DNA from: an uncultured Pseudomonadota bacterium | Lineage (GTDB): Bacteria > Pseudomonadota > Gammaproteobacteria > Steroidobacterales > Steroidobacteraceae | Direction: 5' to 3' | DNA: 52,650 nucleotides | Assembly: GCA_902826225.1 (NCBI GenBank) | Contig: CADEED010000007.1 | Span: 1 to 52,650, forward strand | Part shown: positions 35,697-46,055 of the stretch, piece by piece | Layout of the letters: the number at the start of each line of letters is the position of its first letter | How positions within the stretch are numbered: the stretch's first letter is position 1 | Program-made: the position numbers and the translations under genes | The notes under the pieces: model-generated | What the model was told of the DNA's origin: nothing | The model's input: the letters and a program-made list of their open reading frames with translations, nothing else | The model's database searches: none

Positions 35697-36034
35697 TCCC
35701 CGTTCCGCGCCGGAATCGGGACAAGTACAAGAAGATGTCCACGCAGGCCGGCAAAGTCTGGATGGACCATGGGGCGGTCGCATACCACGAGTGCGTCGCG
35801 GACGACGTCGCGTACGGACGCGTCACCTCCTTCTCGAAGGGCGTGAAGCTCAAGAAGGGCGAGGAAGTGTGGTTCTCGTGGATCGTCTACAAGTCGCGCA
35901 AGGATCGCGACCGAGTGAACCGGCTCGCCATGAAGGATCCGCGGCTCGCGCACATGATGGATCTCAAGGCGATGCCGTTCGATGGCAAGCGGATGGTCTT
36001 CGGCGGGTTCCGCATGGTCGTCGAGCTGCGCTGA
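35672..36034 (+). CDS. DUF1428-family small protein
   Basis: 120 residues from the ATG with GGAGAGGGCG upstream, overlapping the ABC gene end by 25 bp. The sequence starts MAYVDGFLIPVPRRNRDKYK and contains VWMDHGAVAYHECVADDV and FDGKRMVFGGF, as in DUF1428, a dimeric alpha/beta-barrel fold of unknown function. No signal peptide; cytoplasmic. Co-transcription with the exporter is likely from the overlap, but a functional link is not evident. Confidence 0.9.
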   Translation: MAYVDGFLIPVPRRNRDKYKKMSTQAGKVWMDHGAVAYHECVADDVAYGRVTSFSKGVKLKKGEEVWFSWIVYKSRKDRDRVNRLAMKDPRLAHMMDLKAMPFDGKRMVFGGFRMVVELR

Positions 36035-36136
36035 CGCGTCCGACGAACGTCATACACGGCGCGCGCTCGATAAATCAATCTGCAACCTCGCGTGCTTGTA
36101 ATCCTTTCCTGACTCCCGGGAGAGAGAACAAGCCGA

Positions 36137-36820
36137 ATGCAGGTCTCAAAGGTGCTCGTCGTGGACGGCAACCGGACGGCGCGCGACACGCTCGTCACTT
36201 GTCTGCAGTTCATCGGAGTCGATGCGCGTGGCGCCGAATGCGCGCTGACCGCCCGCAGCCTGCTGGCGGGAGCGGACGTCATCGTGCTGACCGAAGAGAT
36301 CGTGGGCCTGGAGTTCGCGGAACTCGTCGAGCAGCGCGAATCCGCGGAAACGACGGGGCGTGCCGCCATTCTCATGCTCACGCGCTCGACCACGCCGGTC
36401 ATTCCCTCTAACTACACCGTGGACGCGCTTCTGCAGAGGCCCGTCGCCGTCAGCCGGGTAGTCGAGCGCATCGAATCGATGATCGGCCAGCGGCGGTTGA
36501 CCGGCGGCCTGCGACTCACCTTCGGCGCACTGTGCCTCGACCTCGCCAGAGCACGCGTGGAATTCGGGGAACGCCATCGACGGGTTGGTCCCACCGAGAT
36601 GCGGCTGCTCGCCCACTTCATGAGAATTCCCGAGAAAGTGTTTTCGCGTGCGCAACTGTTGCAGCGGCTGTGGCCGACGAACGTGCGCGTCTCTGAACGG
36701 ACGGTCGACGTCCACATCCGGCGGCTGCGCTCCGTCCTCGAAGATCTCGGTTGCGCCAGCTACATCCAGACCGTGCGGGGTACCGGCTACCGGTTCTCGG
36801 GGCAACTCGACCCCTCTTGA
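36137..36820 (+). CDS. OmpR/PhoB-type response regulator with degenerate receiver domain
   Basis: 227 residues. The receiver (1-~112) lacks key phosphorylation residues: the acidic pair is reduced to one Asp (VVDGN, Asp10-Gly11), the phospho-acceptor position is Thr52 (ADVIVLTEE), and the conserved Lys is Arg100 (LLQRPV). The switch Thr (LMLTRS, about 81) remains. The C-terminal winged helix is intact (VGPTEMRLLAHFM; RTVDVHIRRLRSVLEDLG; IQTVRGTGYRF). It therefore probably binds DNA without aspartyl phosphorylation. No kinase gene is adjacent. The 102-bp gap upstream contains its promoter; a GGGAGAG lies about 12 bases before the ATG. Confidence 0.9.
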   Translation: MQVSKVLVVDGNRTARDTLVTCLQFIGVDARGAECALTARSLLAGADVIVLTEEIVGLEFAELVEQRESAETTGRAAILMLTRSTTPVIPSNYTVDALLQRPVAVSRVVERIESMIGQRRLTGGLRLTFGALCLDLARARVEFGERHRRVGPTEMRLLAHFMRIPEKVFSRAQLLQRLWPTNVRVSERTVDVHIRRLRSVLEDLGCASYIQTVRGTGYRFSGQLDPS

Positions 36821-36859
36821 AGCTATTGAACAATAGAGCGGCGTAAGTCCCGGAGTAAT

Positions 36860-37717
36860 ATGAGTGAAATGGGAGCGGCGCAGACTCGATCCGGCTATCA
36901 CCACACCGGGACGGTTATGCGCAGTGCGGGCGACAGGCAGACGATTCGAGTGCGGGCCGCTTTCGTTTCGGACGTACACCTGGGTTCGCGTGGTTGCCGC
37001 GCGGACCTGCTGCTCGAGTTCCTGAAATCCGTCGAGGTCGAGACGCTCTATCTCGTCGGCGACGTCTTCGACCTGTGGGCCATGCGCAAGAGCTTCTTCT
37101 GGCCGCAGGAACACAACAACGTCGTACGCACGATCCTCGGCAAGGCGAAGGGCGGCACCAGAGTCGTCTACGTGCCCGGCAATCACGACGAGGACCTGCG
37201 CGAGTTCTGCGGCTCGGTCTTCGGCAATCTCGAGATCCACCGCGAGTACGTGCACGAGACGGCCGACGGCCGGAAGCTCCTCGTCTTGCACGGCGACGAA
37301 TTCGACACTGTCGTCAAATGCAGCCCGTGGCTCGCGAAGCTCGGCAGCACCGTGTACGACTTCATCCTCGGCCTCAATACACATTTCAATTCGATCCGCC
37401 GCATGTTCGGACTGCCGTACTGGTCGCTCGCGAGCTATCTCAAGCACAAGGCGAAGACCGCCGTTCAATACATTGCGGGTTTCGAGCAGGCCGCCGCTCA
37501 CGCGGCACTCAAGCGCGGCATGGACGGCGTGATCTGCGGACACATCCATCGCGCCGGGATGACGGACATCGACGGCTTCACCTATTGCAACGATGGCGAC
37601 TGGGTGGAAAGTTGCACGGCGATCGTCGAGGACATGAACGGCCGACTCGCGCTGTGGTCGTGGCCGGAGATGCGGGCGTCGCTCGCAGAGGCGCCGCTCG
37701 TCGAGGTCGCCGCCTAG
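36860..37717 (+). CDS. UDP-2,3-diacylglucosamine diphosphatase-like metallophosphoesterase
   Basis: 285 residues. All metal-binding motifs of the calcineurin-like fold are present in order: FVSDVHLGS, GDVFDLW, PGNHDE, HGDEFD and GHIHRAGM. The layout and length suit the LpxH/UDP-2,3-diacylglucosamine hydrolase branch, which makes lipid X in lipid A synthesis. Relatives of this longer type are often next to a glycosyltransferase gene, and a GT4 gene lies 1 kb away on the other strand. The N-terminal ~30 residues are poorly conserved, so a later start (ATG at 36917) is possible. It may act on a related glycolipid rather than being the main LpxH. Confidence 0.85.
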   Translation: MSEMGAAQTRSGYHHTGTVMRSAGDRQTIRVRAAFVSDVHLGSRGCRADLLLEFLKSVEVETLYLVGDVFDLWAMRKSFFWPQEHNNVVRTILGKAKGGTRVVYVPGNHDEDLREFCGSVFGNLEIHREYVHETADGRKLLVLHGDEFDTVVKCSPWLAKLGSTVYDFILGLNTHFNSIRRMFGLPYWSLASYLKHKAKTAVQYIAGFEQAAAHAALKRGMDGVICGHIHRAGMTDIDGFTYCNDGDWVESCTAIVEDMNGRLALWSWPEMRASLAEAPLVEVAA

Positions 37718-37741
37718 CACGCTCGCGCCGGCAGACTATCG

Positions 37742-37757
37742 CGGCTCCTGAGAGCCG
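37742..37757. terminator. Short hairpin between converging genes (possible terminator)
   Basis: CGGCTC (37742-37747), a 4-base loop and GAGCCG (37752-37757) form a 6-bp stem in the 56-bp gap between the convergent metallophosphoesterase and DsbC-like genes. There is no U-tract, so intrinsic termination would be weak. Confidence 0.3.
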
Positions 37758-37773
37758 GCCGACGGCGCGATCC

Positions 37774-38541
37774 TCAGCGTGCCTTTTCTTCGTGGCGCGC
37801 GCTGCCCACGACCGACTTGCCGGCCGCGGCTTGGCGATTCAGCCATTTCTCGAGTTCCGCATGCGGCATTGCGCCGCTCGCCCGTGAGCCGTCGACGAAG
37901 AAGAGCGTCGGGGTCACCTGCACCCGCAGCCGCGTTCCGAGCTCGAGATTCCCCTGCACCGGGTCCACCGGACATTCCGCCGCCGCCGGTTGCACCGACT
38001 CGAGCATCCACGCGCGCCAGGAAGCGGTTCTATCCGCCGCACACCAGATACGGCGCGCCCGGGTGGTCGCTCCCTTGTGCAGCTGCTCGAGCGGGTAGAG
38101 GAACGAGTAGATAGTAACGTCGTCGAGTTGTGCGAGTTCCTTTTCGAGGTTGCGGCAGTAAGGACAGTCCGGATCGGTGAACACGGCGAGCGTGCGAGTG
38201 CCCGCGCCGCGCACGGTCTTGATCGCCGCATCGAGCGGCAGCTTCGCGAATTCGATGCGGTTGTGTTCGTTCCAGCTCGCCGCCGAGAGATCGCGGCGCG
38301 TACTGGTGGCGAGCAATTTGCCGACGAACATGTATTCGCCGCTGGCATCTACGTAGACGACTTCGCCGGGCGTGTACACCTCGTACAACCCCGCGACCGG
38401 CGCGGGGCTCACGCGATCGACGGTCACGTCGGGAAAACGCTTCTCGAGAACCTCGCGAAGTCGGGTCGTGTCGTCGCCGGCCGGCGCGCCGGCGGAGCAT
38501 GCCAGGGCGGTGGCGATTGCGGCGAGTCTAACTACATTCAT
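37774..38541 (-). CDS. DsbC-like periplasmic thiol-disulfide protein
   Basis: 255 residues from the ATG at 38539-38541 with GGAGG seven bases upstream; the longer frame adds an implausible N-terminus. Signal peptide (VRLAAIATALACSAGAPA) is followed by an N-terminal dimerisation-like domain (LREVLEKRFPDVTVDRVSPAPVAGLYEVY). A thioredoxin domain carries DPDCPYCRNLEKEL (Cys126, Cys129) and VTPTLFFVDG as the cis-proline loop. DsbC isomerises wrong disulfides in the periplasm; CPYC differs from the E. coli CGYC but is common in the family. Single-gene unit. Confidence 0.92.
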   Translation of the reverse strand: MNVVRLAAIATALACSAGAPAGDDTTRLREVLEKRFPDVTVDRVSPAPVAGLYEVYTPGEVVYVDASGEYMFVGKLLATSTRRDLSAASWNEHNRIEFAKLPLDAAIKTVRGAGTRTLAVFTDPDCPYCRNLEKELAQLDDVTIYSFLYPLEQLHKGATTRARRIWCAADRTASWRAWMLESVQPAAAECPVDPVQGNLELGTRLRVQVTPTLFFVDGSRASGAMPHAELEKWLNRQAAAGKSVVGSARHEEKAR

Positions 38542-38576
38542 CTTCAATCCTCCGTGCGGGCGCCCGGTGCACGCAA

Positions 38577-38824
38577 ACCTCGAGCGCATCGGCGCGGGCA
38601 TGGTGGGATCCATCGGAGCAGTATTCGAATACTTCGCGGGTACGGTGAAGCGTGCGCCGGAGTGGGTTTGCCGCTCGGGCTTCGAGTGGGCTTACCGCCT
38701 GGCTCGCGAGCCGGGCCGTCTCTGGGCGCGCAACCTCATTTCGACTCCGCAATTCATGGGTTTGGCGTTGCGTGAGCGGGTGTCGATACGCCGCGATGCC
38801 GCGCGACGTCGCGCGCATAGCTGA
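38577..38824 (+). pseudogene. Remnant of a WecB/TagA/CpsF-family glycosyltransferase (C-terminal part only)
   Basis: The plus-strand frame encodes GSIGAVFEYFAGTVKRAPEW, then GFEWAYRLAREPGRLWARNL and a trailing LALRE. That is the typical C-terminal signature of WecB/TagA/CpsF glycosyltransferases (VGAxFDFlAGxvkRAPxWmq...LEWlyRLxqEPrRLwrRYL). Nothing matching the first ~170 residues precedes it: upstream is the DsbC-like gene on the other strand, whose RBS begins about 20 bp away. The stop (38822-38824) lies inside the opposite-strand GT4 gene. I read it as a truncated relic, perhaps left by rearrangement. Both gene boundaries around it are unusual for that reason. Confidence 0.75.
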
Positions 38825-39917
38825 CGATGTCATCGGCGCCGGCGATACTGTCGTCGGTCGGCTGGCGTTCCGCGGCGCGCGCCACCATGGCAGCCCGCAC
38901 CGACGGGGAAAGGTGCAGTGCGCGGCAAATCGTCGCCGCAAACCCGGCGGTGTCTCGCGGCTCGATCACGAACCCGGTGTCGTGGGGGACGATGAGATCA
39001 CGGGTCGCTCCCGCGTGTACGGATGCCGCGGTGAGCGTCCCGCAGGCGATGGCTTCCGAGAGCACCGCGCCAAAGGGTTCCGCCAACGAGGGCAGGACGA
39101 ACAGGTCGGCCGCCGCATAGAGAGCCGCGATCTCCTCGGCGGTGCGCATTCCGATCATGAAGACCCGCTCGAGCGCCAGTTCGTCGACGAGTGCCTCGAT
39201 CTGCGCACGTTGCGGACCGTCACCGGCGATCACCAACGCCACCTCGGGGAACTCGCGCCGCACGGCCGGCAGCGCGCGTAACAGCTCTACCCAGCCTTTT
39301 TCCGGAGCAAGCCGGCCGACACCGAGCAGAAGTGGCATGCCACAACGGTTACGCAACGAGTCGCTCAGACCCGAGCGACGGGCCTCGGCGGCCGCGTGGC
39401 GGAACATGGCGTTGCGCACCGGTATGAGCGATACGCGCACCCGGAGTGGATCGGCGCCGTAATGCGTGAATGCGTCTTTCGTGGCGCTCGAGGAGGCGAT
39501 CCACCCGTCACTGGCGCGTACCATCACGTGGCGCACCCAGCGCCGCAGCGCGAGCGCCTCGCTGGGATGACCCAGGTGGAGCTCTCCCCAGCAAATATGC
39601 CGCCGCCGATGGGCACGGCAGTAGGCCAGCGCGGCAAGGTGCGCCGGAGTGAACCCCCCGCCCAGGACCACGTCGGGGCGAAAGGCGCGCAGGGCGGACC
39701 ACGCCCCGACGTTCAGGTGGACCGGGTCGACCGACGCCCCGCCGATCTGTATGCCGGGCAAGACCCGGGTGGAGAACCCGACCCGCGGTGCTTTCCAGTT
39801 GCGGTTTGCGTGCCGATCCGCCAGCAGCAGCACTTCGAGATCACAGCGTTTCGCCAGTTCCTCGAATAGCGGTATGCGATACGGCGCGAGAATGTTCGTA
39901 AGGATGGCGAGCCGCAT
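38754..39917 (-). CDS. GT4-family glycosyltransferase
   Basis: 387 residues from the ATG at 39915-39917; the longer open frame upstream is an opposite-strand reading of the PhzF gene. The start MRLAILTNILAPYRIPLFEELAK is the typical first strand of GT-B enzymes. The C-terminal half has the donor-binding GVGRLAPEKGW...LRALPAV, VIAGDGPQR and the E-x7-E motif SLAEPFGAVLSEAIACGT. Such enzymes transfer sugars to lipid or polysaccharide acceptors. The adjacent TagA-type relic and LpxH-like gene hint at an eroded envelope-glycan locus. Its 3' end overlaps the relic. Confidence 0.9.
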   Translation of the reverse strand: MRLAILTNILAPYRIPLFEELAKRCDLEVLLLADRHANRNWKAPRVGFSTRVLPGIQIGGASVDPVHLNVGAWSALRAFRPDVVLGGGFTPAHLAALAYCRAHRRRHICWGELHLGHPSEALALRRWVRHVMVRASDGWIASSSATKDAFTHYGADPLRVRVSLIPVRNAMFRHAAAEARRSGLSDSLRNRCGMPLLLGVGRLAPEKGWVELLRALPAVRREFPEVALVIAGDGPQRAQIEALVDELALERVFMIGMRTAEEIAALYAAADLFVLPSLAEPFGAVLSEAIACGTLTAASVHAGATRDLIVPHDTGFVIEPRDTAGFAATICRALHLSPSVRAAMVARAAERQPTDDSIAGADDIVSYARDVARHRGVSTPAHATPNP

Positions 39918-40028
39918 GTAGCGGCGGAATGATCGGCCGCCGAGGTGAATGGTGCGTGACAGTGCGACAATCGAAGGCCGGAAGTGACCTGCGCCGCGCG
40001 TGAGGTGGTGTGAAATAATGAAAGCGTC

Positions 40029-40871
40029 ATGCAACTTAAATATCGCGTCCTGAACGTCTTCGCAGTCGGCGGTGTGCGGCTGTCCGGCAATGCGCTGGCA
40101 GTGTTCGAGGATGGCTCGGGGCTCGACCCCGAGCAGATGCAGGCCATCGCCCGCCAGATGAACCTCTCGGAATCCACCTTCATTCTGCCTTCGAAGCGCG
40201 CAGCCGCATTGGTGCGCATCTTCACGCCCGCCTATGAAATGCCGTTCGCCGGGCACCCGACGCTCGGCACCGCGCACGTGTGTCGCGCGCTTGGGCTCGG
40301 CGGCAACCAGCTCGGTCTCGAGATGCGCGCCGGCATCATCCCGGTGACCGCGGACGGCGACCACTGGACCTTGCGCGCCGCACCCGCCACGTCACGGCTC
40401 GCGGACCAGCCGCCGGCCGAGATCGCGCGCTTGTTAGGGCTCGACGCGGGGGACATCGGCTTCCAGCCGCTCTGGGTAAAGGCAGGGCGCGAGCAGCTCG
40501 TCGTCCCGCTGACGAGCGAAGCGGCCGTGCGACGGGTGCGGCCGAAGCCGGAGGCATTCGAGAAGCTCAAGAGCGCCGATGGCGCGGGACAGGTATACGT
40601 GTTCGCGACGACTGGCGCGAAGACGATCCTGAGCCGCTTCTTCTTCCCCGACAACGGTGCGGTGCTCGAGGATCCCGCCACGGGCTCCGCCTGCGCCAAT
40701 CTCGGCGCATGGTTCGTCGCAATGGGGCGGCGGCCGCCGCTCGATTTCGAGGTGTCGCAGGGCGAGTTCGTCAATCGACCCTCGATACTCCAGCTCGAAG
40801 TCAACACCGACGACGAAGTATTCGTGGGAGGCGACGTGATCGAGATAGGATCGGGGCAACTCGATCTTTAG
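40029..40871 (+). CDS. PhzF-family isomerase/epimerase
   Basis: 280 residues. PhzF fold marks: VFAVGGVRLSGNALAVFED near the start, the catalytic Glu in MNLSESTF (Glu48), AGHPTLGTAH, and DPATGSACANLGAWF in the second half. PhzF itself isomerises a phenazine precursor; most homologues, like this one, are outside phenazine loci and have unknown substrates. The stop is followed nine bases later by the ATG of a PLP enzyme gene, so the two are co-transcribed. Confidence 0.93.
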   Translation: MQLKYRVLNVFAVGGVRLSGNALAVFEDGSGLDPEQMQAIARQMNLSESTFILPSKRAAALVRIFTPAYEMPFAGHPTLGTAHVCRALGLGGNQLGLEMRAGIIPVTADGDHWTLRAAPATSRLADQPPAEIARLLGLDAGDIGFQPLWVKAGREQLVVPLTSEAAVRRVRPKPEAFEKLKSADGAGQVYVFATTGAKTILSRFFFPDNGAVLEDPATGSACANLGAWFVAMGRRPPLDFEVSQGEFVNRPSILQLEVNTDDEVFVGGDVIEIGSGQLDL

Positions 40872-40880
40872 GAGCTCTGG

Positions 40881-42179
40881 ATGGTAGACAACTATCACAA
40901 GCGTCGGGTCGGCAACCGCGTGTTGTCGCCCGAGACGCAGATGATGGGTTTCGGATTCGATCCGGCCCTGTCCGAAGGCGCGCTGAAGCCGCCGATCTTC
41001 CTCACGTCCACCTTCGTCTTCAAGAACGCGCAGGACGGCAAGGATTTCTTCGACTACACCTCCGGCCGGCGCCAGCCGCCGCCGGGCCAGGCGGCGGGCC
41101 TCGTCTATTCGCGATTCAACAATCCGAACCTCGAAGTGCTCGAGGATCGGCTCGCGCTGTGGGAGGGCGGGGAAGCGGCGGCCGTGTTCTCGAGCGGCAT
41201 GTCCGCGATCTCGACCACGCTGTGGGCGTATCTCAAACCCAACGACACCTTGTTGATGAGCGAGCCGCTGTACGGCGGCACCGAGACGCTGATCGACAAG
41301 ACATTGCCGGCATTCGGCATCGGCGCCGTGCGCGTCGCCGATGCCGTCAACCGTGACGCGGTGATGACGGGCGCGAAACTCGCGCTCGAGATGGCGCAGG
41401 CGAAAGGCGGGCGCGTCGGGTTGCTCGTGACGGAGACGCCGGCGAATCCCACCAACAGCCTCGTCGATCTCGCGCTGTGGCGCGAGGCGTCGGAGTGGCT
41501 GGCGAGAAGCCAGGGGGGTGCACGGCCGCCCGTCGCCGTCGACAACACCTTCCTGGGCCCGGTGTTCCAGAAGCCGCTCGAGCACGGCTCGGATCTCGTG
41601 ATGTATTCGCTCACGAAGTACGTCGGCGGCCATTCGGATCTCGTGGCCGGCGGCGTCGTCGGCACGAAAGCGCTGATGCAGCCGGTGCGCGCGTTGCGCA
41701 GCGCGCTCGGCACGCAGCTCGATCCGAACACTTCGTGGATGATCATGCGGTCGATGGAGACGCTCGCGCTGCGCATGCGCGCGGCGTCGGACAACGCGGG
41801 AAGAGTCGCCAGCTACCTCGCGCAACATCCCAAGATCGCGAGCGTGAACTATCTCGGGTTCCTCAAGAGGGGTGATCCGCGCGCGGACGTCTTCGCCCGT
41901 CAGTGCCAGAGCGCCGGCTCGACGTTCTCCTTCTCGATCCGCGGCGGGGAGGCGGAAGCGTTCCGCATGCTGGACGCGCTGCAGGTCATGAAGCTCGCGG
42001 TGAGCCTGGGTGGCACGGAGACCCTGATCTCGCATCCCGCGTCGACGACGCATTCGGGCGTGCCGAAAGAGACGCGCGACCGGATGGGCGTGACGGATGC
42101 GCTGATCCGCATTTCGGTCGGCATCGAGAATGCCGACGACCTGATCGCGGACCTGGAACAGGCATTGGCGGCGATGTGA
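40881..42179 (+). CDS. Cys/Met-metabolism PLP enzyme (cystathionine gamma-synthase family)
   Basis: 432 residues with GGAGCTCT upstream. PLP-fold marks: YSRFNNPNLEVLEDRLALWEGGEAAAVFSSGMSA split over residues about 74-107, ETPANPTNSLVDL, VDNTFLGPVFQKPL and the PLP lysine in YSLTKYVGGHSD (Lys246). This family comprises cystathionine gamma-synthase, beta/gamma-lyases and methionine gamma-lyase; the reaction cannot be settled from motifs. It follows the PhzF gene by 9 bp. MetF and MetH lie further along the window but in a separate unit. Confidence 0.93.
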   Translation: MVDNYHKRRVGNRVLSPETQMMGFGFDPALSEGALKPPIFLTSTFVFKNAQDGKDFFDYTSGRRQPPPGQAAGLVYSRFNNPNLEVLEDRLALWEGGEAAAVFSSGMSAISTTLWAYLKPNDTLLMSEPLYGGTETLIDKTLPAFGIGAVRVADAVNRDAVMTGAKLALEMAQAKGGRVGLLVTETPANPTNSLVDLALWREASEWLARSQGGARPPVAVDNTFLGPVFQKPLEHGSDLVMYSLTKYVGGHSDLVAGGVVGTKALMQPVRALRSALGTQLDPNTSWMIMRSMETLALRMRAASDNAGRVASYLAQHPKIASVNYLGFLKRGDPRADVFARQCQSAGSTFSFSIRGGEAEAFRMLDALQVMKLAVSLGGTETLISHPASTTHSGVPKETRDRMGVTDALIRISVGIENADDLIADLEQALAAM

Positions 42180-42182
42180 GGC

Positions 42183-42225
42183 GAGGGCAGGCCGCTTGGC
42201 GGGCGCTGCCTGCCACGCGGGGCCC

Positions 42226-42227
<2 letters not shown>
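42183..42227. terminator. GC-rich dyad between converging genes
   Basis: GGCAGGC (42186-42192) pairs with GCCTGCC (42208-42214), and outer GAGGG (42183-42187) could pair alternatively with CCCTC (42223-42227). It sits between the convergent PLP enzyme and histidine kinase genes and overlaps the kinase stop. No U-tract follows, so its activity is uncertain. Confidence 0.25.
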
Positions 42228-43850
<1,623 letters not shown>

Positions 43851-43854
<4 letters not shown>

Positions 43855-44156
43855 GGGGCCGCGCTCGAGACCACCGCCAGCGCCAGACCGAGCCCGTACA
43901 GGAGCCGTTGACGGTCGCTCATGTCGCCGATGAGCAGCCGCTCCGGCGCGGGCCGGCTCTTGACCAGCGTCGGAATGGCGACGATCTGATCCTCGGTGAT
44001 CCGCGCAGGCTGTTGATAGACGTCGATGATCTCGAGGTCGTACTGGCCCGCGAGGAACTCCTCGCAGACCGCGCGCACGGCCTGGATGGCGCGTGTCGAT
44101 CGCGGGGTCAGTCCGGTGACGTAGAGCCGCAGCACGTACTTATCGCCCGGCGTCAC
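43851..44156 (-). CDS. kaiB: KaiB-family protein, second copy
   Basis: 101 residues, normal KaiB length. The thioredoxin-like N-terminal half ([20 protein letters not shown]) is followed by the fold-switching half ([38 protein letters not shown]), including the conserved IPTLVK segment. KaiB binds KaiC in its alternative fold and can sequester partners. It overlaps both neighbours by 4 bp (ATGA). It differs clearly from the first copy, so the pair probably has split roles. Confidence 0.93.
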
Positions 44157-44455
44157 GCACTGGCCCGGCGCGGGCGCAAATCGAGGCCCACGAGAACTCG
44201 TTCGGTGTTGGAGAGATCGCCGATGATCTTCTTGATCGGTGTCGGCAGGCGGCGCACCAGCGTCGGGAGCGCCAGGATCTGGTCGCCGCGTCCCAGCGCA
44301 GGATTTCTGACGAGGTCGATGACCTCGATGCTGTAACGGCCCGCGAGGTGCTCGTCGCAGATCTTGCGCAGGTTCGCGAAGGCACGCGCGGCCTTCGGCG
44401 TCTGGCCGGCGACATACAGCCGCAGATCGAACTGCTCCGATGCCGCGGGAGTCAC
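44153..44455 (-). CDS. kaiB: KaiB-family protein, first copy
   Basis: 100 residues. [21 protein letters not shown] and [40 protein letters not shown] match the KaiB pattern, with the ALPTLVRR segment equivalent to the IPTLV motif. Its ATG overlaps the kaiC stop (ATGA), so KaiC and KaiB are translationally coupled. C-terminus ends in Arg/Ala-rich RPRRASA. With the second KaiB next to it, this is a dual-KaiB operon. Confidence 0.93.
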   Translation of the reverse strand: MTPAASEQFDLRLYVAGQTPKAARAFANLRKICDEHLAGRYSIEVIDLVRNPALGRGDQILALPTLVRRLPTPIKKIIGDLSNTERVLVGLDLRPRRASA

Positions 44456-45930
44456 TTGGGCCTCCTTGCCGTCTGCGGCCCGCGAGACTTCGACCGCACG
44501 GACCTGGCCGGGACCGGCAGCAGCGTGAAGCCCTGCGACGTGATCTTGAAGGGGACGACCGTATCCGAGTGCGGCATTCCGCGTGACTTCAGTACGAACA
44601 GGTGGCGGGTGCGTTGGGCCTCGACGGTGTCGAACGCGACGAGCACCCAGGTATCCATGAGCGATGAGATCATCGCCTCCGTGTGCTCCAGGGTGGCGGA
44701 AGACGACGTCAGGCTCGTGAACAGCGCCGTGACTCCCCGCGTTTTCAGGAAGTCGATGACGCGCGTGAGCATCGAGCGAACGTCGGTCTGCGTGCCCACC
44801 GCCATGAGGTTCGTGATGGGGTCCACGACCACGACGTCGGGGTCATTCATCTCGACCGCGTGGTGCATTTCGAGCAGGTGGGTTTCCAGACCGTGACGGT
44901 TCGGACGATCCGCGTGGAAGGTGAGCAGACCCTTGTCGACCCAGCGCTTCAGATCGATGCCTGCCGACTTCATGTTGCGGATCATCTGCTGCGGCGATTC
45001 CTCGAACAGAAAGTACATGCACTTCTCGCCCCGCGCGCAGGCCGCGTCCACGAAGTGCGCGGAAAGCGTCGTCTTGCCCGTGCCGGCGGAGCCCGACATG
45101 AGAATCGTGCTGGCGCGGTAGTAGCCGCGGCCGGCGAGCATGTCGTCGAGCGCCGGCAGGCCGGTCGACACGCGCTCCGACGAAGCATCGTGTTCGAGCA
45201 GCAGCGACGTCACCGGCAGCACGGTGATGCCGTCTCGATTGATGAGGAACGGGTACTCGTTGGTGCCGTGCGTGGAACCGCGATACTTCACCACGCGGAT
45301 GCGGCGCGTCGAGATCTGCTCGTGCACGCGGTGGTCGAGCGAGATCACGGCGTCGCTGATGTATTCCTCGAGGCCCTGGCGCGTGAACTGGTTCTCGCCG
45401 CGTTCCGCCGTGACGACGGTGGTCATCTTTCGGTCACGCAGCCAGCGGAACAGCCGGCGCAGCTCGGCGCGCAGGATGCCCGTGTCCTTGAGGCCGCCGA
45501 ACAGGGTTTCGATCGTGTCCAGCATGACGCGCTTCGCGCCGATCTCGTTGATGGCGTGCTCGAGGCGCACGAACAGTCCCTCGAGGTCGTACTCGCCGGT
45601 TTCCTCGATCTCGCTGCGATCGACGTGGATGTAGTCGACGAGCAGCTTCTTCTCCTCGCACAGCTTGTGGAGGTCGTAACCCAGCGAACGGACGTCCTGG
45701 GCGAGTTCGTCCGCGTTCTCCTCGAAACTGAGCAGCACGCCCGGCTCGTTGAAACGCTGCGCTCCCTCGACGAGGAAGCTCACGCCGAGCAGCGTCTTGC
45801 CCGACCCCGGACCGCCGGAGACGAGCGTGGGCCGCCCGGCGGGCAGACCGCCATAGGTGATGTCGTCGAGTCCGGGAATCCCGGTCGGAGCCTTGCCGAT
45901 TTCATTCCAATCGCGTTTGTTCTTGGTCAT
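44452..45930 (-). CDS. kaiC: KaiC-family clock ATPase
   Basis: 492 residues from the ATG at 45928-45930; the longer frame has no credible start except a TTG nine bases earlier. Two RecA-like domains: CI with GGPGSGKT (39-46) and catalytic Glu70/71 (FEEN), CII with GSAGTGKT (280-287) and Glu310/311 (FEES). The CII phosphorylation region aligns as Thr417, Ser422, Ser423 with Thr426, Ser431, Thr432 of Synechococcus KaiC, so all three sites keep a hydroxyl. No KaiA gene is present. Proteobacterial KaiC of this kind give hourglass timing or stress tolerance. First gene of the kai operon. Confidence 0.95.
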   Translation of the reverse strand: MTKNKRDWNEIGKAPTGIPGLDDITYGGLPAGRPTLVSGGPGSGKTLLGVSFLVEGAQRFNEPGVLLSFEENADELAQDVRSLGYDLHKLCEEKKLLVDYIHVDRSEIEETGEYDLEGLFVRLEHAINEIGAKRVMLDTIETLFGGLKDTGILRAELRRLFRWLRDRKMTTVVTAERGENQFTRQGLEEYISDAVISLDHRVHEQISTRRIRVVKYRGSTHGTNEYPFLINRDGITVLPVTSLLLEHDASSERVSTGLPALDDMLAGRGYYRASTILMSGSAGTGKTTLSAHFVDAACARGEKCMYFLFEESPQQMIRNMKSAGIDLKRWVDKGLLTFHADRPNRHGLETHLLEMHHAVEMNDPDVVVVDPITNLMAVGTQTDVRSMLTRVIDFLKTRGVTALFTSLTSSSATLEHTEAMISSLMDTWVLVAFDTVEAQRTRHLFVLKSRGMPHSDTVVPFKITSQGFTLLPVPARSVRSKSRGPQTARRPK

Positions 45931-46025
45931 GCAACCCAAACCAGCGTCGTGTTGAAGGCAGGCGTCGGCGGCTATTGCATGGGCCGACGTCGTCGTCACG
46001 CACGAGCAGGCTGGCTGCCGTGCGT

Positions 46026-46055
46026 ATTTGCGCAGGATATTGGTCCCGCACAAAT
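46026..46055. promoter_or_regulatory. Imperfect dyad upstream of kaiC
   Basis: ATTTGCGCAGG (46026-46036) and CCCGCACAAAT (46045-46055) are reverse complements at 9 of 11 positions, separated by 8 bases. It lies 96 bp upstream of the kaiC start in the 230-bp gap after the serine hydrolase gene. It may be an operator for the kai operon. A second small dyad (GTCGGA, 4 bases, TCCGAC; 46086-46101) lies farther out. No clear promoter hexamers are visible. Confidence 0.35.

Noticed and set aside
38372..38824. A complete 150-residue gene on the plus strand
   Set aside because: Only about 70 residues match WecB/TagA/CpsF; the rest reads antisense through the DsbC-like gene, so a relic is the better reading.
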